Notes: a model not told the origin generated them from the letters alone. A stretch of 64,000 nucleotides of DNA from a bacterium (GCA_027485645.1 JAIXQR010000002.1:1-64000); one strand, 5' to 3'; counted from the first letter of the stretch, positions 16,530-25,416 are shown. Program-made: numbers and translations.

Positions 16530-17705
16530 ATGATGCAACGCAAAACGGAGAAGCTCAAGAAGAAGGGCGGGAAGCTGAAAAAGACGGCGACCCCGCCGAT
16601 GGTGAAGCTGGCGACGATGCTTTTCCCGGATGATGCGGAGCGGGAGCTTTTCATCGAGGCAATCTTGGAAGGCCAAAGCCGCGAGAAGGCCATCTTGGTT
16701 CTCGAAGAGCGTCCGGAAATCCGAACCTTCCCCCGGGTGAGCGCCACGCCTTGGCAACCGGATTTTGTCATTCGGCTGCAGGAGACCTTCAAGCCCGCGC
16801 AACACCCGCTTTACGCCAGAGGTAGCTACTACTCGCTGGACTTTTCTTCCGTGTTTGCCGCATCAGCGATGATGGCGATTCCTACCCCGCCGAAGACAAT
16901 TCTGGACCTGTGCTCTTCGCCCGGCGGAAAAGGAATTTTTGCCCACCGGCTGTTTCAACCCGAGGCGCTGATCTGCAATGAGACGATGCGCAACCGCACC
17001 GAGTCGCTGATCAACAATTTGCACCGATGCAAGATTGAGCGGTCGCAGGTATGGGTAGCCGACCCGCGGGTCTACGCGAAGAAATTCCCGGCGACCTTTG
17101 ACTTCATCATTGTGGACGCGCCGTGTTCGGGCCAGTCGATGATCGCGAAAGGGGACAAGGCGGTCGGGGCGTTTACCAACTCGATGGTGGACATGAACCA
17201 CAGCCGCCAGCGGCGCATCACCGGCAACGCGATTCACGCCCTCAAGCCAGGCGGGCACCTGCTTTACATGACTTGTACGTACTCCTACAAAGAGAACGAG
17301 AAGATTCTGGAGTGGATGCTGGATGAGTATCCGTTTATGGAATCGGTTCCGGTTCCGCACCTTGCGGCGTACCAGTCGGAGTACACCCAGTTCCCGTGCT
17401 ACCGTCTTTTCCCACAGCAGGGAATGGGCGCCGGAGCATTCACTTGCTTGTTGCGAAGAACCGATGCTGCGACGACGGAGCCAGTAGATCTCAGTGAGAT
17501 GCCGCCGTTCTGGGCGTATGGCGACGCGCTGCCGTTCACTCCAAAAGCCCCTGCTCCAGAAGAAGAGGCAGAAAAGGAGAAGGCGCCCAAGAGCCGCCCG
17601 AACCCTCGCCCGGCAAAGCCGAAATTCAAGCCTCGAACCGGCCCGCCGAAGCCCGGAGGACGCCGCGGGCGGTCTCGAAGTCAGTCGAAACGTCCTGGTC
17701 GGTGA
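16530..17705 (+). CDS. NOL1/NOP2/Sun-family RNA m5C methyltransferase (RsmB/RsmF-like)
   Basis: The 391-residue protein has the SAM-binding motif ILDLCSSPGGKG, then FIIVDAPCSGQS (motif IV cysteine) and MTCTYSYKENE (motif VI catalytic cysteine), the two-cysteine signature of RNA cytosine-5 methyltransferases. Very basic tails flank the domain: KLKKKGGKLKKT at the N-terminus and a Pro/Lys/Arg-rich end (KPKFKPRTGPPKPGGRRG), probably RNA-binding. The substrate is most likely 16S rRNA, but the exact site is not evident. An N-terminal RsmB-type NusB domain is absent. It converges with the M28 peptidase gene. Confidence 0.9.
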   Translation: MMQRKTEKLKKKGGKLKKTATPPMVKLATMLFPDDAERELFIEAILEGQSREKAILVLEERPEIRTFPRVSATPWQPDFVIRLQETFKPAQHPLYARGSYYSLDFSSVFAASAMMAIPTPPKTILDLCSSPGGKGIFAHRLFQPEALICNETMRNRTESLINNLHRCKIERSQVWVADPRVYAKKFPATFDFIIVDAPCSGQSMIAKGDKAVGAFTNSMVDMNHSRQRRITGNAIHALKPGGHLLYMTCTYSYKENEKILEWMLDEYPFMESVPVPHLAAYQSEYTQFPCYRLFPQQGMGAGAFTCLLRRTDAATTEPVDLSEMPPFWAYGDALPFTPKAPAPEEEAEKEKAPKSRPNPRPAKPKFKPRTGPPKPGGRRGRSRSQSKRPGR

Positions 17706-17717
17706 GCCTAACCAGGA
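17693..17717. terminator. Inverted repeat over convergent stop codons
   Basis: A 7-bp inverted repeat (17693-17699 with 17711-17717) surrounds the stop codons of the methyltransferase and the convergent peptidase, with an 11-nt loop. No T-run is evident. It is similar in position to the repeats at 3561 and 9254. Confidence 0.4.
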
Positions 17718-19465
17718 ACGACGATTTCGACGGCGGTTAGTCGGCCGTTCTCTCCCGGCAAGCTAGCAGCGGTGCCGCTAAAAAGCTTTGTCGCGCCATC
17801 CATCATCGTGGCGTCGATGCGGTAGCTGCGATCCTTTCGAAGCTTTTTCGGCTCGGTTCGCAACGCGAAGCGGATCGGGAAGGCACCCGGTCGTACGGCG
17901 GTGATCTGGTCGATCACGGTTTCCCGTGCTCCGTTCACTTCGTACAGGGTGAACGTTGCGGTCGCAGTCGGTGGCACCACGGTGTTTGCTGGTGCAGACC
18001 AGCGTCCTTGAACATATTCAGCACCCTCGGAAAACGCGGGTCGACCAGGCTGGTTGCCAAGCTTGTCAGCGGTTTGGTACAGCCACTGCGTGATGCGCAT
18101 CATCTTCGCGTAGTTGATCTTGTCGGCGGTATCGCCTGGGCGGTGGTAGTCCGGGTGTTCTCCGGTCCAGACCTTGAGCGAGGGGACGCCGTACGGCACA
18201 AAGTTCCGCGTGTCGCTCCGCTGAGTTCGATCGTCCTTGTCGTCCCGCAGATTCAGATTCGTGCCTTGACTGGCTTCTTTGACTAGCTTATAGAGATCCG
18301 GCGAGTTGAGCCGGGCGATTCCAGCATAAACCGAGTCGCGGTTGTCGTCAGCGGCATCGTTCAATGGACGGTTGTCGCTGTCTCGTCCCACCATGTCGAG
18401 ATTTAAGTAGGCGACGGTGTCTTTCAGACTTACGATTGGGTTTCGGCTGTAGTAGAGCGATCCGTACGTGCCCGTTTCCTCTCCGGTCCAAAGCGAAAAG
18501 AGAATCGTTCGCTTCGGTTTAACAGGGGCGTTCTTGAAGGCGCGGGCGATCAGCAGGCTCGCTGCAACGCCACTCGCATTGTCGTCGGCACCTGGGAAGT
18601 GGACCTTGCCATCGGTGCTAAGGCCAAGATGGTCGAGGTGCGAGCCGAACAATACGGCTTGATTTTTCAGCCTCGGATCTGAGCCCTCGATCTTTGCGAC
18701 CACGTTGTGCATCGGGAATTCAGTGATGATTTTTGAATTTGCCAGGACAACGAGCTTGCTCGGAATTGGTTCAACGCTTGCTGCATTTGGTGATTGTGCG
18801 AAGAACTCTGGCAAAGTATAGGTGGTGGCGAGCTTCTCGGCAGCGGCTTTGGTGATACGAACGTTCCGAAATCCTGGAGCAATTGGCGGAGAGTCCTTGA
18901 TCACAAGCTCCGTCAAGCCTGCGTTGCCAAGGGTCTCGGCGTAGCGAACAATCGCAATCGGTGGGTTAGGGGTGTTCGGTGCAAGGCTTTGTAACAGAGC
19001 AGCATTATCGCGTTGCTGGTTGGGATGGACGATGACGAGCTTGTCCCGCAAACTCCGGCGCTGAGCGTCGGTGAGAGACTTTCCGGCAGGAACCCACACG
19101 AACACCGCTTCCACTTCGCGCAATAACGTATAGGAAGCGCTTAGGACGAAATCGGTCCCGTAGACCAGGGAAACTTTCTTATCTTTGGTCGCGATCGATG
19201 AAGTGGTTGGATCGACTCCAATCCGCTGAAGTGTGAATCGCTGCTCGTACTCGCCATTCTTCGCGGCGGGCGCGATACCGTTTGCTTTGAGCCATTCTAC
19301 GCAGTATTTCGAAGCGTTGGCAAAGTCCTCGGTCATCGAATTGCGACCCTTGTATTTGGGATCGGCTAGCTCGGTGATGATGGCTCGGGCATCGGCTTCC
19401 AGGAATGTTGGAGGCGTCTGCGGTTGGAATAACAAAGACGTCGCAAAAAGCCACGAGGTGGGCAT
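17708..19465 (-). CDS. Secreted M28-family zinc aminopeptidase
   Basis: The 585-residue protein has a short hydrophobic N-terminus (PTSWLFATSLLFQPQ), a PA-like insert and an M28 catalytic domain. Zinc ligands and catalytic residues are visible: GSHLDHLG (His276, Asp278), PGADDNASG (Asp294 region), LWTGEETGTYG (Glu329/330), LDMVGRD and HPDYHRPGDT. The last 110 residues form a beta-rich C-terminal domain. It should cleave N-terminal residues from peptides in the periplasm or outside the cell. It is a single gene preceded by the terminator of the aldo/keto reductase gene. Confidence 0.92.
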   Translation of the reverse strand: MPTSWLFATSLLFQPQTPPTFLEADARAIITELADPKYKGRNSMTEDFANASKYCVEWLKANGIAPAAKNGEYEQRFTLQRIGVDPTTSSIATKDKKVSLVYGTDFVLSASYTLLREVEAVFVWVPAGKSLTDAQRRSLRDKLVIVHPNQQRDNAALLQSLAPNTPNPPIAIVRYAETLGNAGLTELVIKDSPPIAPGFRNVRITKAAAEKLATTYTLPEFFAQSPNAASVEPIPSKLVVLANSKIITEFPMHNVVAKIEGSDPRLKNQAVLFGSHLDHLGLSTDGKVHFPGADDNASGVAASLLIARAFKNAPVKPKRTILFSLWTGEETGTYGSLYYSRNPIVSLKDTVAYLNLDMVGRDSDNRPLNDAADDNRDSVYAGIARLNSPDLYKLVKEASQGTNLNLRDDKDDRTQRSDTRNFVPYGVPSLKVWTGEHPDYHRPGDTADKINYAKMMRITQWLYQTADKLGNQPGRPAFSEGAEYVQGRWSAPANTVVPPTATATFTLYEVNGARETVIDQITAVRPGAFPIRFALRTEPKKLRKDRSYRIDATMMDGATKLFSGTAASLPGENGRLTAVEIVVPG

Positions 19466-19500
19466 GAGGCATAGGATACGTTGGATTGCCTCGAATTACA

Positions 19501-19537
19501 AACAAAAACTGCCGTCAACGGATTTCCGTGACGGCAG
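19501..19537 (-). terminator. Rho-independent terminator after the aldo/keto reductase
   Basis: An 8-bp GC-rich stem plus 4 further pairs (19509-19522 with 19525-19537) is followed on the minus strand by TTTTTGTTTGT. It lies 19 nt after the stop of the aldo/keto reductase and is the clearest intrinsic terminator on this strand. Confidence 0.88.
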
Positions 19538-19556
19538 CTTTGATGGGTTGTTTAGA

Positions 19557-20480
19557 TTAGGCGACGGGGCCGTCTTCGAGCCAGGTCAGCTCTTCCGGCG
19601 TCAGGGTAATGTCGACCGCTTTGAGGTTGTCCTCAAGCTGCTCAACGGTTCGAGGTCCGATGAGGCCAAAGACGTTGATCGGCTGGTTGAGCGTCCAAGC
19701 AAGGGCGAGCTGGGTTTCTGAAACACCCTTTTCAGATGCCATCTGCGCCACTCGCTCGCGTCGAGCGAAGTTGACTTCGTTGTGATAAACGCGGATGATG
19801 TCGGGCACCTGATCGAGATAGGCGAAGAAGCCGCCGCCGCCGCTCGACCACGAGAAGAGACCGACGGGCTGAGTTGCATACCAAGCTCGCTCTTCGCGAG
19901 TTGGCTGGGAGCAGCCGGTCCACATCGGCTCGTTGGCCATGGCAAGGCTAAGGTTCGGCGACGATGCGCTGAAACCTTGGAGGCCGTGCTTCTCGGCGTA
20001 TTCATTTGCTTCCGCAATTCGAGCGGCCGACCAGTTGCTGCCGCCGAAGGCTTTAATTCGGCCCGCGTCTTTGTGCTCGTTGAGCCATTCGACAACTTCG
20101 CCCGCCGGAACGGCTTCGTTGTCGCGGTGCAGAACATAGAAGTCGCTGTAGCTCACGCCTTGTCGCTCCAGGTTGCCGCGGATTTCTTCATCCATGGCTT
20201 CTCGGGTCGTTCGGTTCCAGTTTTCTCGTCCGTAGTGGTGGTGACTGCCTTTGTCGAACCGGATGAGGGCGTCTTCGCCTCGTGCCTCGTAATAGGCTTT
20301 CATCACAACGGAGAACCCTGGGCCGTAGTGGTAGCTGTTATCGATGATGTTGCCACCGGCTGCGCGGTACGTGTCCAGAAGCGCAAAAGCGGCTTCGTTG
20401 TCGTTCTGCGGGAGTGGGATCACGCCCATAACGAGCCGAGAGATTTGCTTATCGAAGTGAGGGACGGTTCCGTATTTCAT
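19557..20480 (-). CDS. Aldo/keto reductase
   Basis: The 307-residue protein has the (beta/alpha)8 aldo/keto reductase motifs: NIIDNSYHYGPG (catalytic Asp and Tyr), IRFDKGSHHH (Lys), DFYVLHRDNEAVP (His), IKAFGGSNWSAARI and QLALAWTLNQPINVFGLIGP near the NADPH site. It is likely an NADPH-dependent reductase of a sugar or keto-sugar. The ATG overlaps the upstream Gfo/Idh/MocA gene by 4 nt, so both probably act on the same carbohydrate pathway. Substrate unknown. Confidence 0.92.
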   Translation of the reverse strand: MKYGTVPHFDKQISRLVMGVIPLPQNDNEAAFALLDTYRAAGGNIIDNSYHYGPGFSVVMKAYYEARGEDALIRFDKGSHHHYGRENWNRTTREAMDEEIRGNLERQGVSYSDFYVLHRDNEAVPAGEVVEWLNEHKDAGRIKAFGGSNWSAARIAEANEYAEKHGLQGFSASSPNLSLAMANEPMWTGCSQPTREERAWYATQPVGLFSWSSGGGGFFAYLDQVPDIIRVYHNEVNFARRERVAQMASEKGVSETQLALAWTLNQPINVFGLIGPRTVEQLEDNLKAVDITLTPEELTWLEDGPVA

Positions 20481-21469
20481 GATTTGAGTTCGTTGGCAAA
20501 GGTGAAGCCGGCGCTGGCGCGAAGGGCGTCGAGAGTTCTCATGTTTCCAAGCGTGTCAGCCTTGGTCATGTGTGGGCACTCTTTTTCGGCGATGAACGCC
20601 GCAACGGCATCCGCCTCGAGGGCATAGAGTTGGTTGTTGGTCAGAACGAATTCCTGTTCGATCGGGTCCTTGCCGTGTCGCTCAAGCCGCAGTTTGCCGC
20701 TGCTGCACTTCCATGGTTCATCCACGAATAGCCGTCCAGTTTCACCGTAAACGCGGGCATCGTTGCGAAGGCTGACGTGGATACCAGTTCCAAAATGAGC
20801 CACCGCGCCGCTTGGGAATCCGAGAAGCCCGGCGGACGATTCGTCGTAGCCTTTGTCGGAGAACAGGCCAGAGAAGCTGTGCATGTTGGGCTCTTCGCCC
20901 ACGGCAAGTCGGGAGAACGAAACGCAGTACGAACCAACGTCCATCAGTCCGCCGCCGCCCAATGCGCCATCGGCGCGGAAGTTCGTCCAGTCCTTACCGG
21001 CTTGGAAGCCAAATTCTGAGTTGACTTGCAGCACCTGGCCGATTTCGCCATCGCGAAGCATCTTCTTGATTTCTATGGTCTGCGGAGCACAGCGGTACAT
21101 GAACGCTTCCATGAAGAACACGCCCATTTCTTCCACGACTTTCAGCGCGGTTTCGGCTTCCAGCGCGTTCAACGTGAACGGCTTTTCGCAGAGGATCGCT
21201 TTTCCTGCTCGAGCGCAGTCAATCGTGTTCTGCATGTGCAGGTGGTGCGGGGTGGCGATGTAAACCGCGTCGACGTTCGGATCGCCCAGAAGGTCTTCGT
21301 ACGATCCGTACGGCTTGCCGCCAAACTGGTCGGTGAACTTCTTCGCTCCTTCATCGGATCGCGAACCTACCGCTACCAACTCACCCGTTTTGGACTCTTT
21401 GAGCCCGTTTGCAAACTGGCGGGCAATTCCGCCGGTTGCCATGATTCCCCATCGAACGCGTTCAGACAT
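20477..21469 (-). CDS. Gfo/Idh/MocA family dehydrogenase
   Basis: The 330-residue protein starts MSERVRWGIMATGGIARQFA with the Rossmann site, followed by VYIATPHHLHMQNTI, CEKPFTLNALEAE and the substrate-domain segment GGGLMDVGSYCVSFSRL. It resembles trans-1,2-dihydrobenzenediol or glucose-fructose oxidoreductase-like members and should use NADP(H) on a polyol or sugar. It is first in a two-gene operon with the aldo/keto reductase and is divergent from csaA across 36 bp. Confidence 0.92.
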   Translation of the reverse strand: MSERVRWGIMATGGIARQFANGLKESKTGELVAVGSRSDEGAKKFTDQFGGKPYGSYEDLLGDPNVDAVYIATPHHLHMQNTIDCARAGKAILCEKPFTLNALEAETALKVVEEMGVFFMEAFMYRCAPQTIEIKKMLRDGEIGQVLQVNSEFGFQAGKDWTNFRADGALGGGGLMDVGSYCVSFSRLAVGEEPNMHSFSGLFSDKGYDESSAGLLGFPSGAVAHFGTGIHVSLRNDARVYGETGRLFVDEPWKCSSGKLRLERHGKDPIEQEFVLTNNQLYALEADAVAAFIAEKECPHMTKADTLGNMRTLDALRASAGFTFANELKS

Positions 21470-21505
21470 TTCGGCGGGAGATTACCGCCGGAACATACTT
21501 TGGTG

Positions 21506-21835
21506 ATGGCTTCGTTCGACGAGTTTTTGGCAATTGAGATGCGGGCAGGAACAATCATCGAGGTTGCGGCATTTCCCGAAGCCCGTAAGCCCGCTTATCA
21601 GCTCACGATTGACTTCGGCGAGTTTGGAATCCGGAGGTCTAGTGCCCAAATCACGAACCTGTACGAACCGGAAACCCTCGTCGGCACGCAAGTTCTCGCG
21701 GTCACCAATTTTCCGGCGAAGCGCATCGCTGGCTTTGTTTCGGAAGTGCTGGTTTGCGGCGTGAACGATGCGGATGGCAACGTAGTTCTGGTTCGTCCCG
21801 ACTTTCCGGTGGCAAACGGCGCTCGGCTGTACTAA
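21506..21835 (+). CDS. csaA: CsaA tRNA-binding-domain chaperone
   Basis: The 109-residue protein is a single tRNA-binding OB fold of the CsaA type: MRAGTIIEVAAFPEARKPAY, RRSSAQITNLYEPETLVGTQ and VTNFPAKRIAGFVSEVL. CsaA acts as a dimeric chaperone-like protein linked to export in Bacillus. The reading frame is open far upstream through the antisense of the oxidoreductase gene; homology starts at the ATG at 21506. The stop overlaps the stop of the convergent IscA-like gene by 2 nt. Confidence 0.93.
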   Translation: MASFDEFLAIEMRAGTIIEVAAFPEARKPAYQLTIDFGEFGIRRSSAQITNLYEPETLVGTQVLAVTNFPAKRIAGFVSEVLVCGVNDADGNVVLVRPDFPVANGARLY

Positions 21836-22191
21836 CTCGCCTTCGGCGTGAAGCTCGTGCCGCAGCCGCAGCTCTTCGCGACATTTGGATTTTCGAACTT
21901 GAAGCCGCCGCCGATCAGGTTGCCCGTGTAGTCGAAGGTGGCCCCACGAAGGAATACGGCTGACTTTGCATCGCAAACGACTCTTACGCCTTCGAAGGTT
22001 TGCTCAAGGTCAATCTGCTTTAACTGCGTGTCTATACGGGTGACGTACTCGAATCCCGAACAACCGCCACCTTTCACGCCAACCCGAAGAAATGCTTCTG
22101 GTCGCCCGTCGCGCTCCAAAAGCCTCCGCAACTGCGCAATTGCGCGGTCGGTGACGATGATGGGGAAAGCAAGTTCGGATGGGTTCGACAT
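21832..22191 (-). CDS. A-type Fe-S carrier (HesB/IscA/ErpA family)
   Basis: The 119-residue protein has FLRVGVKGGGCSGFEYV and the C-terminal NPNVAKSCGCGTSF, giving the three conserved cysteines that bind a transient Fe-S cluster. It would take clusters from the SufBCD scaffold and deliver them to apo-proteins. The start codon overlaps the stop of the rrf2 gene (TAATG), so the genes are translationally coupled. Specific naming (SufA, IscA or ErpA) cannot be decided. Confidence 0.94.
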   Translation of the reverse strand: MSNPSELAFPIIVTDRAIAQLRRLLERDGRPEAFLRVGVKGGGCSGFEYVTRIDTQLKQIDLEQTFEGVRVVCDAKSAVFLRGATFDYTGNLIGGGFKFENPNVAKSCGCGTSFTPKAS

Positions 22192-22667
22192 TATCGGATG
22201 GGCACGGTCGGCCGTGCGGGGGAAGCAAAGAAGGAAACGTTTGGTGCGGACTGAGATTCGGCGATCAGGTCGGCAAGGCTGATGCTGCTCACCACGTTAT
22301 CAACCGCGCCTTGGATGACTTGCCAGAGGCTTTTCAAGCTGCAGTCGACGCTGTGCTTACAAACATCAAGTTGTCCGGCGTGTCGTCCGCAGAATTCGGC
22401 GTCGTACAGCCGGCCGCCGAGGGCTTCGAGAACTTCCCGTACCGAGATTTCCGCTGGGTCGCGTGCGATGGAGTACCCGCCGCTTTGCCCGCGAGTGCTG
22501 GTGATGATCCCTTCCTTCCGAAGGATCATGAGAAGCTTGGCGACGTGGGTCTGGCTGAGCCCTTCGATTCGGCTGATCTCAGGAATCGTGAGGCTGCCTT
22601 CTGTTCCTAATCGGGCGATTTGGAGCAGACATCGGAGTCCGTATTCTTCCTGGGACGAGAATTTCAT
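22191..22667 (-). CDS. Rrf2-family Fe-S regulator (IscR-like)
   Basis: The 158-residue protein begins MKFSSQEEYGLRCLLQIARL with an Rrf2 winged HTH (IPEISRIEGLSQTHVAKLLM, ILRKEGIITSTRGQSGGY). Three cysteines in FCGRHAGQLDVCKHSVDC match the cluster-binding cysteines of IscR/SufR. It probably senses Fe-S status and controls the suf genes around it. Its position between the A-type carrier and the DUF59 gene supports that role. Confidence 0.93.
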   Translation of the reverse strand: MKFSSQEEYGLRCLLQIARLGTEGSLTIPEISRIEGLSQTHVAKLLMILRKEGIITSTRGQSGGYSIARDPAEISVREVLEALGGRLYDAEFCGRHAGQLDVCKHSVDCSLKSLWQVIQGAVDNVVSSISLADLIAESQSAPNVSFFASPARPTVPIR

Positions 22668-22694
22668 TATCTATACTTTTCCGTCAAGTTTAGT

Positions 22695-23057
22695 TTACAT
22701 GAGTCCGAGCATCAATCGGACTTCTTCACTCATGGAATCGATCGTGAACGGTGGGTCCCAGGTGAGTTCCAGAGTGACGTTGCCGATTCCCGGAGTTTGT
22801 CGGGCCGCCGTTTGGACTTCGCCTGGTAGGGTGCCCGCAACCGGGCAGGCCGGGCTCGTGAGCGTCATCATGATATGAACATCTCGATTGTCTGCAACCT
22901 GGATGTCGTAGATCAGGCCGAGGTCGTACACGTTGACCGGCAGTTCAGGATCATAGACCGTCCGGATCTGCTCGGCAACCTCGTTTGCAAAGAGGGATTT
23001 TGCGATGGGCGACAGGCCCATCGGTTCGGGCCGTTCGGTTACGATTCGCTCAGGCAA
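22695..23057 (-). CDS. DUF59/MIP18-family Fe-S assembly factor (SufT/PaaD-like)
   Basis: The 120-residue protein contains IRTVYDPELPVNVYDLGLIY, MMTLTSPACPVAGTLPGEV and VTLELTWDPPFTID, the conserved MIP18 motifs with the single cysteine in TSPACP. Members help mature Fe-S proteins. The start is a TTG at 23057 preceded by GGAGG with a 5-nt spacer, better than the internal ATG at 23021. It lies in the suf cluster upstream of the Rrf2 gene. Confidence 0.92.
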   Translation of the reverse strand: MPERIVTERPEPMGLSPIAKSLFANEVAEQIRTVYDPELPVNVYDLGLIYDIQVADNRDVHIMMTLTSPACPVAGTLPGEVQTAARQTPGIGNVTLELTWDPPFTIDSMSEEVRLMLGLM

Positions 23058-23072
23058 GGGAGCCTCCGCTGA

Positions 23073-23306
23073 CTACTGCTTTCGACAGACGAACAGACTG
23101 ATCACGCCCCACCCGACGAGCGCCAAGGCACAGATAAGAGTTGGAAAGATGTCGAGGTGCGCATTCTGCCACGCGTAGATGAGAGTCGCGACTCCCAGCA
23201 CGGTCATTCCGCAAAGCAAGATCCGATCGACGTTGCGCAGGACAGCTCGCCTCTTGGCCAGCGTCCCAGGCTCCTTGGTTTTCGATTCGAACGGATTTCT
23301 TACCAC
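23073..23306 (-). CDS. Small two-helix membrane protein
   Basis: The 77-residue protein has a basic N-terminus (ESKTKEPGTLAKRRAVLRNV) and two hydrophobic helices (ILLCGMTVLGVATLIYAW and FPTLICALALVGWGVISLFV). No family was recognised. It lies between sufU and the DUF59 gene on the same strand, 15 nt before the latter, so it is probably co-transcribed with Fe-S assembly genes, though nothing in the protein links it to that process. Confidence 0.7.
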   Translation of the reverse strand: MVRNPFESKTKEPGTLAKRRAVLRNVDRILLCGMTVLGVATLIYAWQNAHLDIFPTLICALALVGWGVISLFVCRKQ

Positions 23307-23374
23307 GACTTAGCATTAAAATACTCCAAAAAGCGCAATTAGTTCTAACTTTGTTTGATTCGCCGTCGAAGGCC

Positions 23375-23833
23375 CTACTCAGTCTTCGCATTTTGCTCTC
23401 CATGTACCGCTGAATTGAAGGTATGCCAAGGCAGGTTCGCACACTTGATGCGAACGGGAAGACGTCGGACTCCGCCAAGCGCCGCGAGGTCGCCAAGAGA
23501 GTCGATGTCCTCCATGGCGGCAGACTCGTCGTTCGCGGTCAGAAACTTCTGGATGCGCTGGAAGAGGTCTTCGGCGTCGGACACCGGTGTGCCCTGCAGG
23601 CTCACCGTCATCATGCTCGCGCTGCTCATGCAGATGGCGCAACCTTCTCCGTCAAATCGGATCTCGTCGATTTTTCCATCGTTGATCCGCAATTGAATGG
23701 TCACTTTGTCGCCGCAGAGCGGGTTGAAACCGGTGGCGGAGTGCGTCGCATCTGGCAGGTTGCCTTTTCCGCGCGGATGCTTCTGGTGATCCAGAATCGT
23801 TTCCTGATAAAGGTCTCGAAGGTCCCAACTCAT
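23375..23833 (-). CDS. sufU: SufU Fe-S assembly protein
   Basis: The 152-residue protein is a SufU-type scaffold or sulfur-transfer protein: LYQETILDHQKHPRGKGNL, NPLCGDKVTI, GEGCAICMSSASMM and IKCANLPW give the three conserved cysteines and Asp. SufU takes persulfide sulfur from SufS and binds zinc. Its start overlaps the sufS stop by 4 nt. The C-terminal tail is short and unusual-free. Confidence 0.95.
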   Translation of the reverse strand: MSWDLRDLYQETILDHQKHPRGKGNLPDATHSATGFNPLCGDKVTIQLRINDGKIDEIRFDGEGCAICMSSASMMTVSLQGTPVSDAEDLFQRIQKFLTANDESAAMEDIDSLGDLAALGGVRRLPVRIKCANLPWHTFNSAVHGEQNAKTE

Positions 23834-25095
23834 CCGAATAGCTCCTTTGCCGATTGAACTGCTGCAGCCAATCGATCCATATCTTCCAGATCGTTGTAGG
23901 CGGCAATGCTGGCACGGGCCGTGGCCGGCACTCCGAGTCGATGCATTAATGGTTGGCAGCAGTGGTGTCCGGCGCGGACCGCTACCCCGTGTTGGTCGAG
24001 GATCGTGCCGAGATCGTGCGGGTGCGCGTTCTTCACCGTGAAGGAGATGATTCCGGCCATTTCCTCGGCGTCGCCGTGAACGGTTAGTCCGTCAATCTCC
24101 GCGAGCAAACTTACGCCGTACTCTCGAACGGTGGCTTCATAGTCTCCGATTTCGCTGATACGGTTGACCCATGTTTCGCGATTCCAGTTCTTGCCGGCAA
24201 TGTAATCGAGGGTCGCGCCGAGTCCGACAACCCCGGCGATGTTTGGGGTTCCAGCTTCGAATTTTGCTGGGAGTTCGGCGAAGGTCGTTTCCTCAAAGCT
24301 CACGGAACGAATCATGCTGCCGCCGCCCTGATATGGAGGCATCGCCTCGAGTAGGTTCAACTTTCCGAAAAGCACACCGACGCCGGTTGGCCCGTACATC
24401 TTGTGGATGCTGAGCACATAAAAGTCCGCCCCGATGTCTTGAACATCAATGGCGGCATGAGGGCCGGACTGCGCTCCATCAATAAGCACGGTGGCTCCGA
24501 CGGCATGAGCCATGGCGGTCAGTTCTTTGGCCGGCAATATCGTGCCAAGCGCGTTGCTAATGTGCGTAAAGGCGACGATCTTGGTGTTCGCATTGAGTTT
24601 GGACTTGAAGTCCTCAAGGTCCAACTCGCCGTTATCGTGGATTCTGGCTGCGACGACTTTTGCACCGGTGGCTTGCGCAACGAGTTGCCAAGGCACGATG
24701 TTGGAGTGGTGCTCCAGTTCGGTGAGCAGGATTTCGTCTCCGGGCCGGAGCATCGGGCGCGCAAAGCTCTGAGCAACGAGGTTGACCGATTCCGTGCAGC
24801 CCTTCGTGAAGATGATCTCGTTGCGGTCTGCGGCGTTGAGAACAACCTTGACCTGATCTCGCACGCGCTCGTAAGCATCCGTCGCAAGCTGGCTCAACGT
24901 GTGAACTCCCCGGTGAACATTGGCGTACTGGTGCTCAACGAACATCGAAGTCGCTTCGGTCGCAACGTGGGGTTTTTGGGCGCTTGCGGCGCTGTCTAGG
25001 TAGGCAAGCGGTTGCCCATTCACTAAAGTCAGCAGGTTGGGAAAGTCTGACTTTGGGAATAGGGAGATTGAAATCTTTGGGAGTTCTTGAATCAT
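23830..25095 (-). CDS. sufS: Cysteine desulfurase SufS
   Basis: The 421-residue protein has class V aminotransferase features of SufS: YLDSAASAQKP, NVHRGVHTLSQLATDAYE, TKGCTESVNLVAQSF, LTELEHHSNIVPWQ, the PLP lysine in LSIHKMYGPTGVGVLFGK and the persulfide cysteine in RAGHHCCQPLM. It releases sulfur from L-cysteine and hands it to SufU, encoded directly downstream with a 4-nt overlap. The ATG at 25095 gives a slightly extended N-terminus that is typical. Confidence 0.97.
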   Translation of the reverse strand: MIQELPKISISLFPKSDFPNLLTLVNGQPLAYLDSAASAQKPHVATEATSMFVEHQYANVHRGVHTLSQLATDAYERVRDQVKVVLNAADRNEIIFTKGCTESVNLVAQSFARPMLRPGDEILLTELEHHSNIVPWQLVAQATGAKVVAARIHDNGELDLEDFKSKLNANTKIVAFTHISNALGTILPAKELTAMAHAVGATVLIDGAQSGPHAAIDVQDIGADFYVLSIHKMYGPTGVGVLFGKLNLLEAMPPYQGGGSMIRSVSFEETTFAELPAKFEAGTPNIAGVVGLGATLDYIAGKNWNRETWVNRISEIGDYEATVREYGVSLLAEIDGLTVHGDAEEMAGIISFTVKNAHPHDLGTILDQHGVAVRAGHHCCQPLMHRLGVPATARASIAAYNDLEDMDRLAAAVQSAKELFG

Positions 25096-25096
25096 T

Positions 25097-25414
25097 TCAA
25101 ACTTCTTGACTAAACAGAAGAACGGCGTCTAACTCCTCAGCTAGGCGCTTTGACAGGTCTGGTGTCGGAACGCCCGATTGCGCTTGGAGTTCGCGGGTGA
25201 GAGCATCCGCATCGATTCCGAGTTGCCTCGGTAATCCATTACTACGAACAAACCAGTACCGCGCGTTTGAATAGTCACCTTCGGCCCGATGCAGGATGCC
25301 ATGGAGGTACGAGCCAATCGGCGAATCGATGGATTGCACGATCTCGTGAGCCGCATCGTCTTCTCCGGCTTTGTAAAGCCGGACAGCCTCTGCGAGCGCG
25401 GTGCGATGGTCCAT
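25097..25414 (-). CDS. Uncharacterised TPR-like protein inside the suf operon
   Basis: The 105-residue protein is helical and acidic, with a TPR-like pattern (LAEAVRLYKAGEDDAAHEIV, then YLHGILHRAEGDYSNARYWF). It lies between sufD and sufS with 1-2 nt spacing on both sides, so it is clearly part of the operon. Similar short ankyrin/TPR-like proteins are not standard Suf components. No cysteine motif is present, so it is unlikely to hold a cluster itself. Function unknown. Confidence 0.78.
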   Translation of the reverse strand: MDHRTALAEAVRLYKAGEDDAAHEIVQSIDSPIGSYLHGILHRAEGDYSNARYWFVRSNGLPRQLGIDADALTRELQAQSGVPTPDLSKRLAEELDAVLLFSQEV

Positions 25415-25416
25415 AG

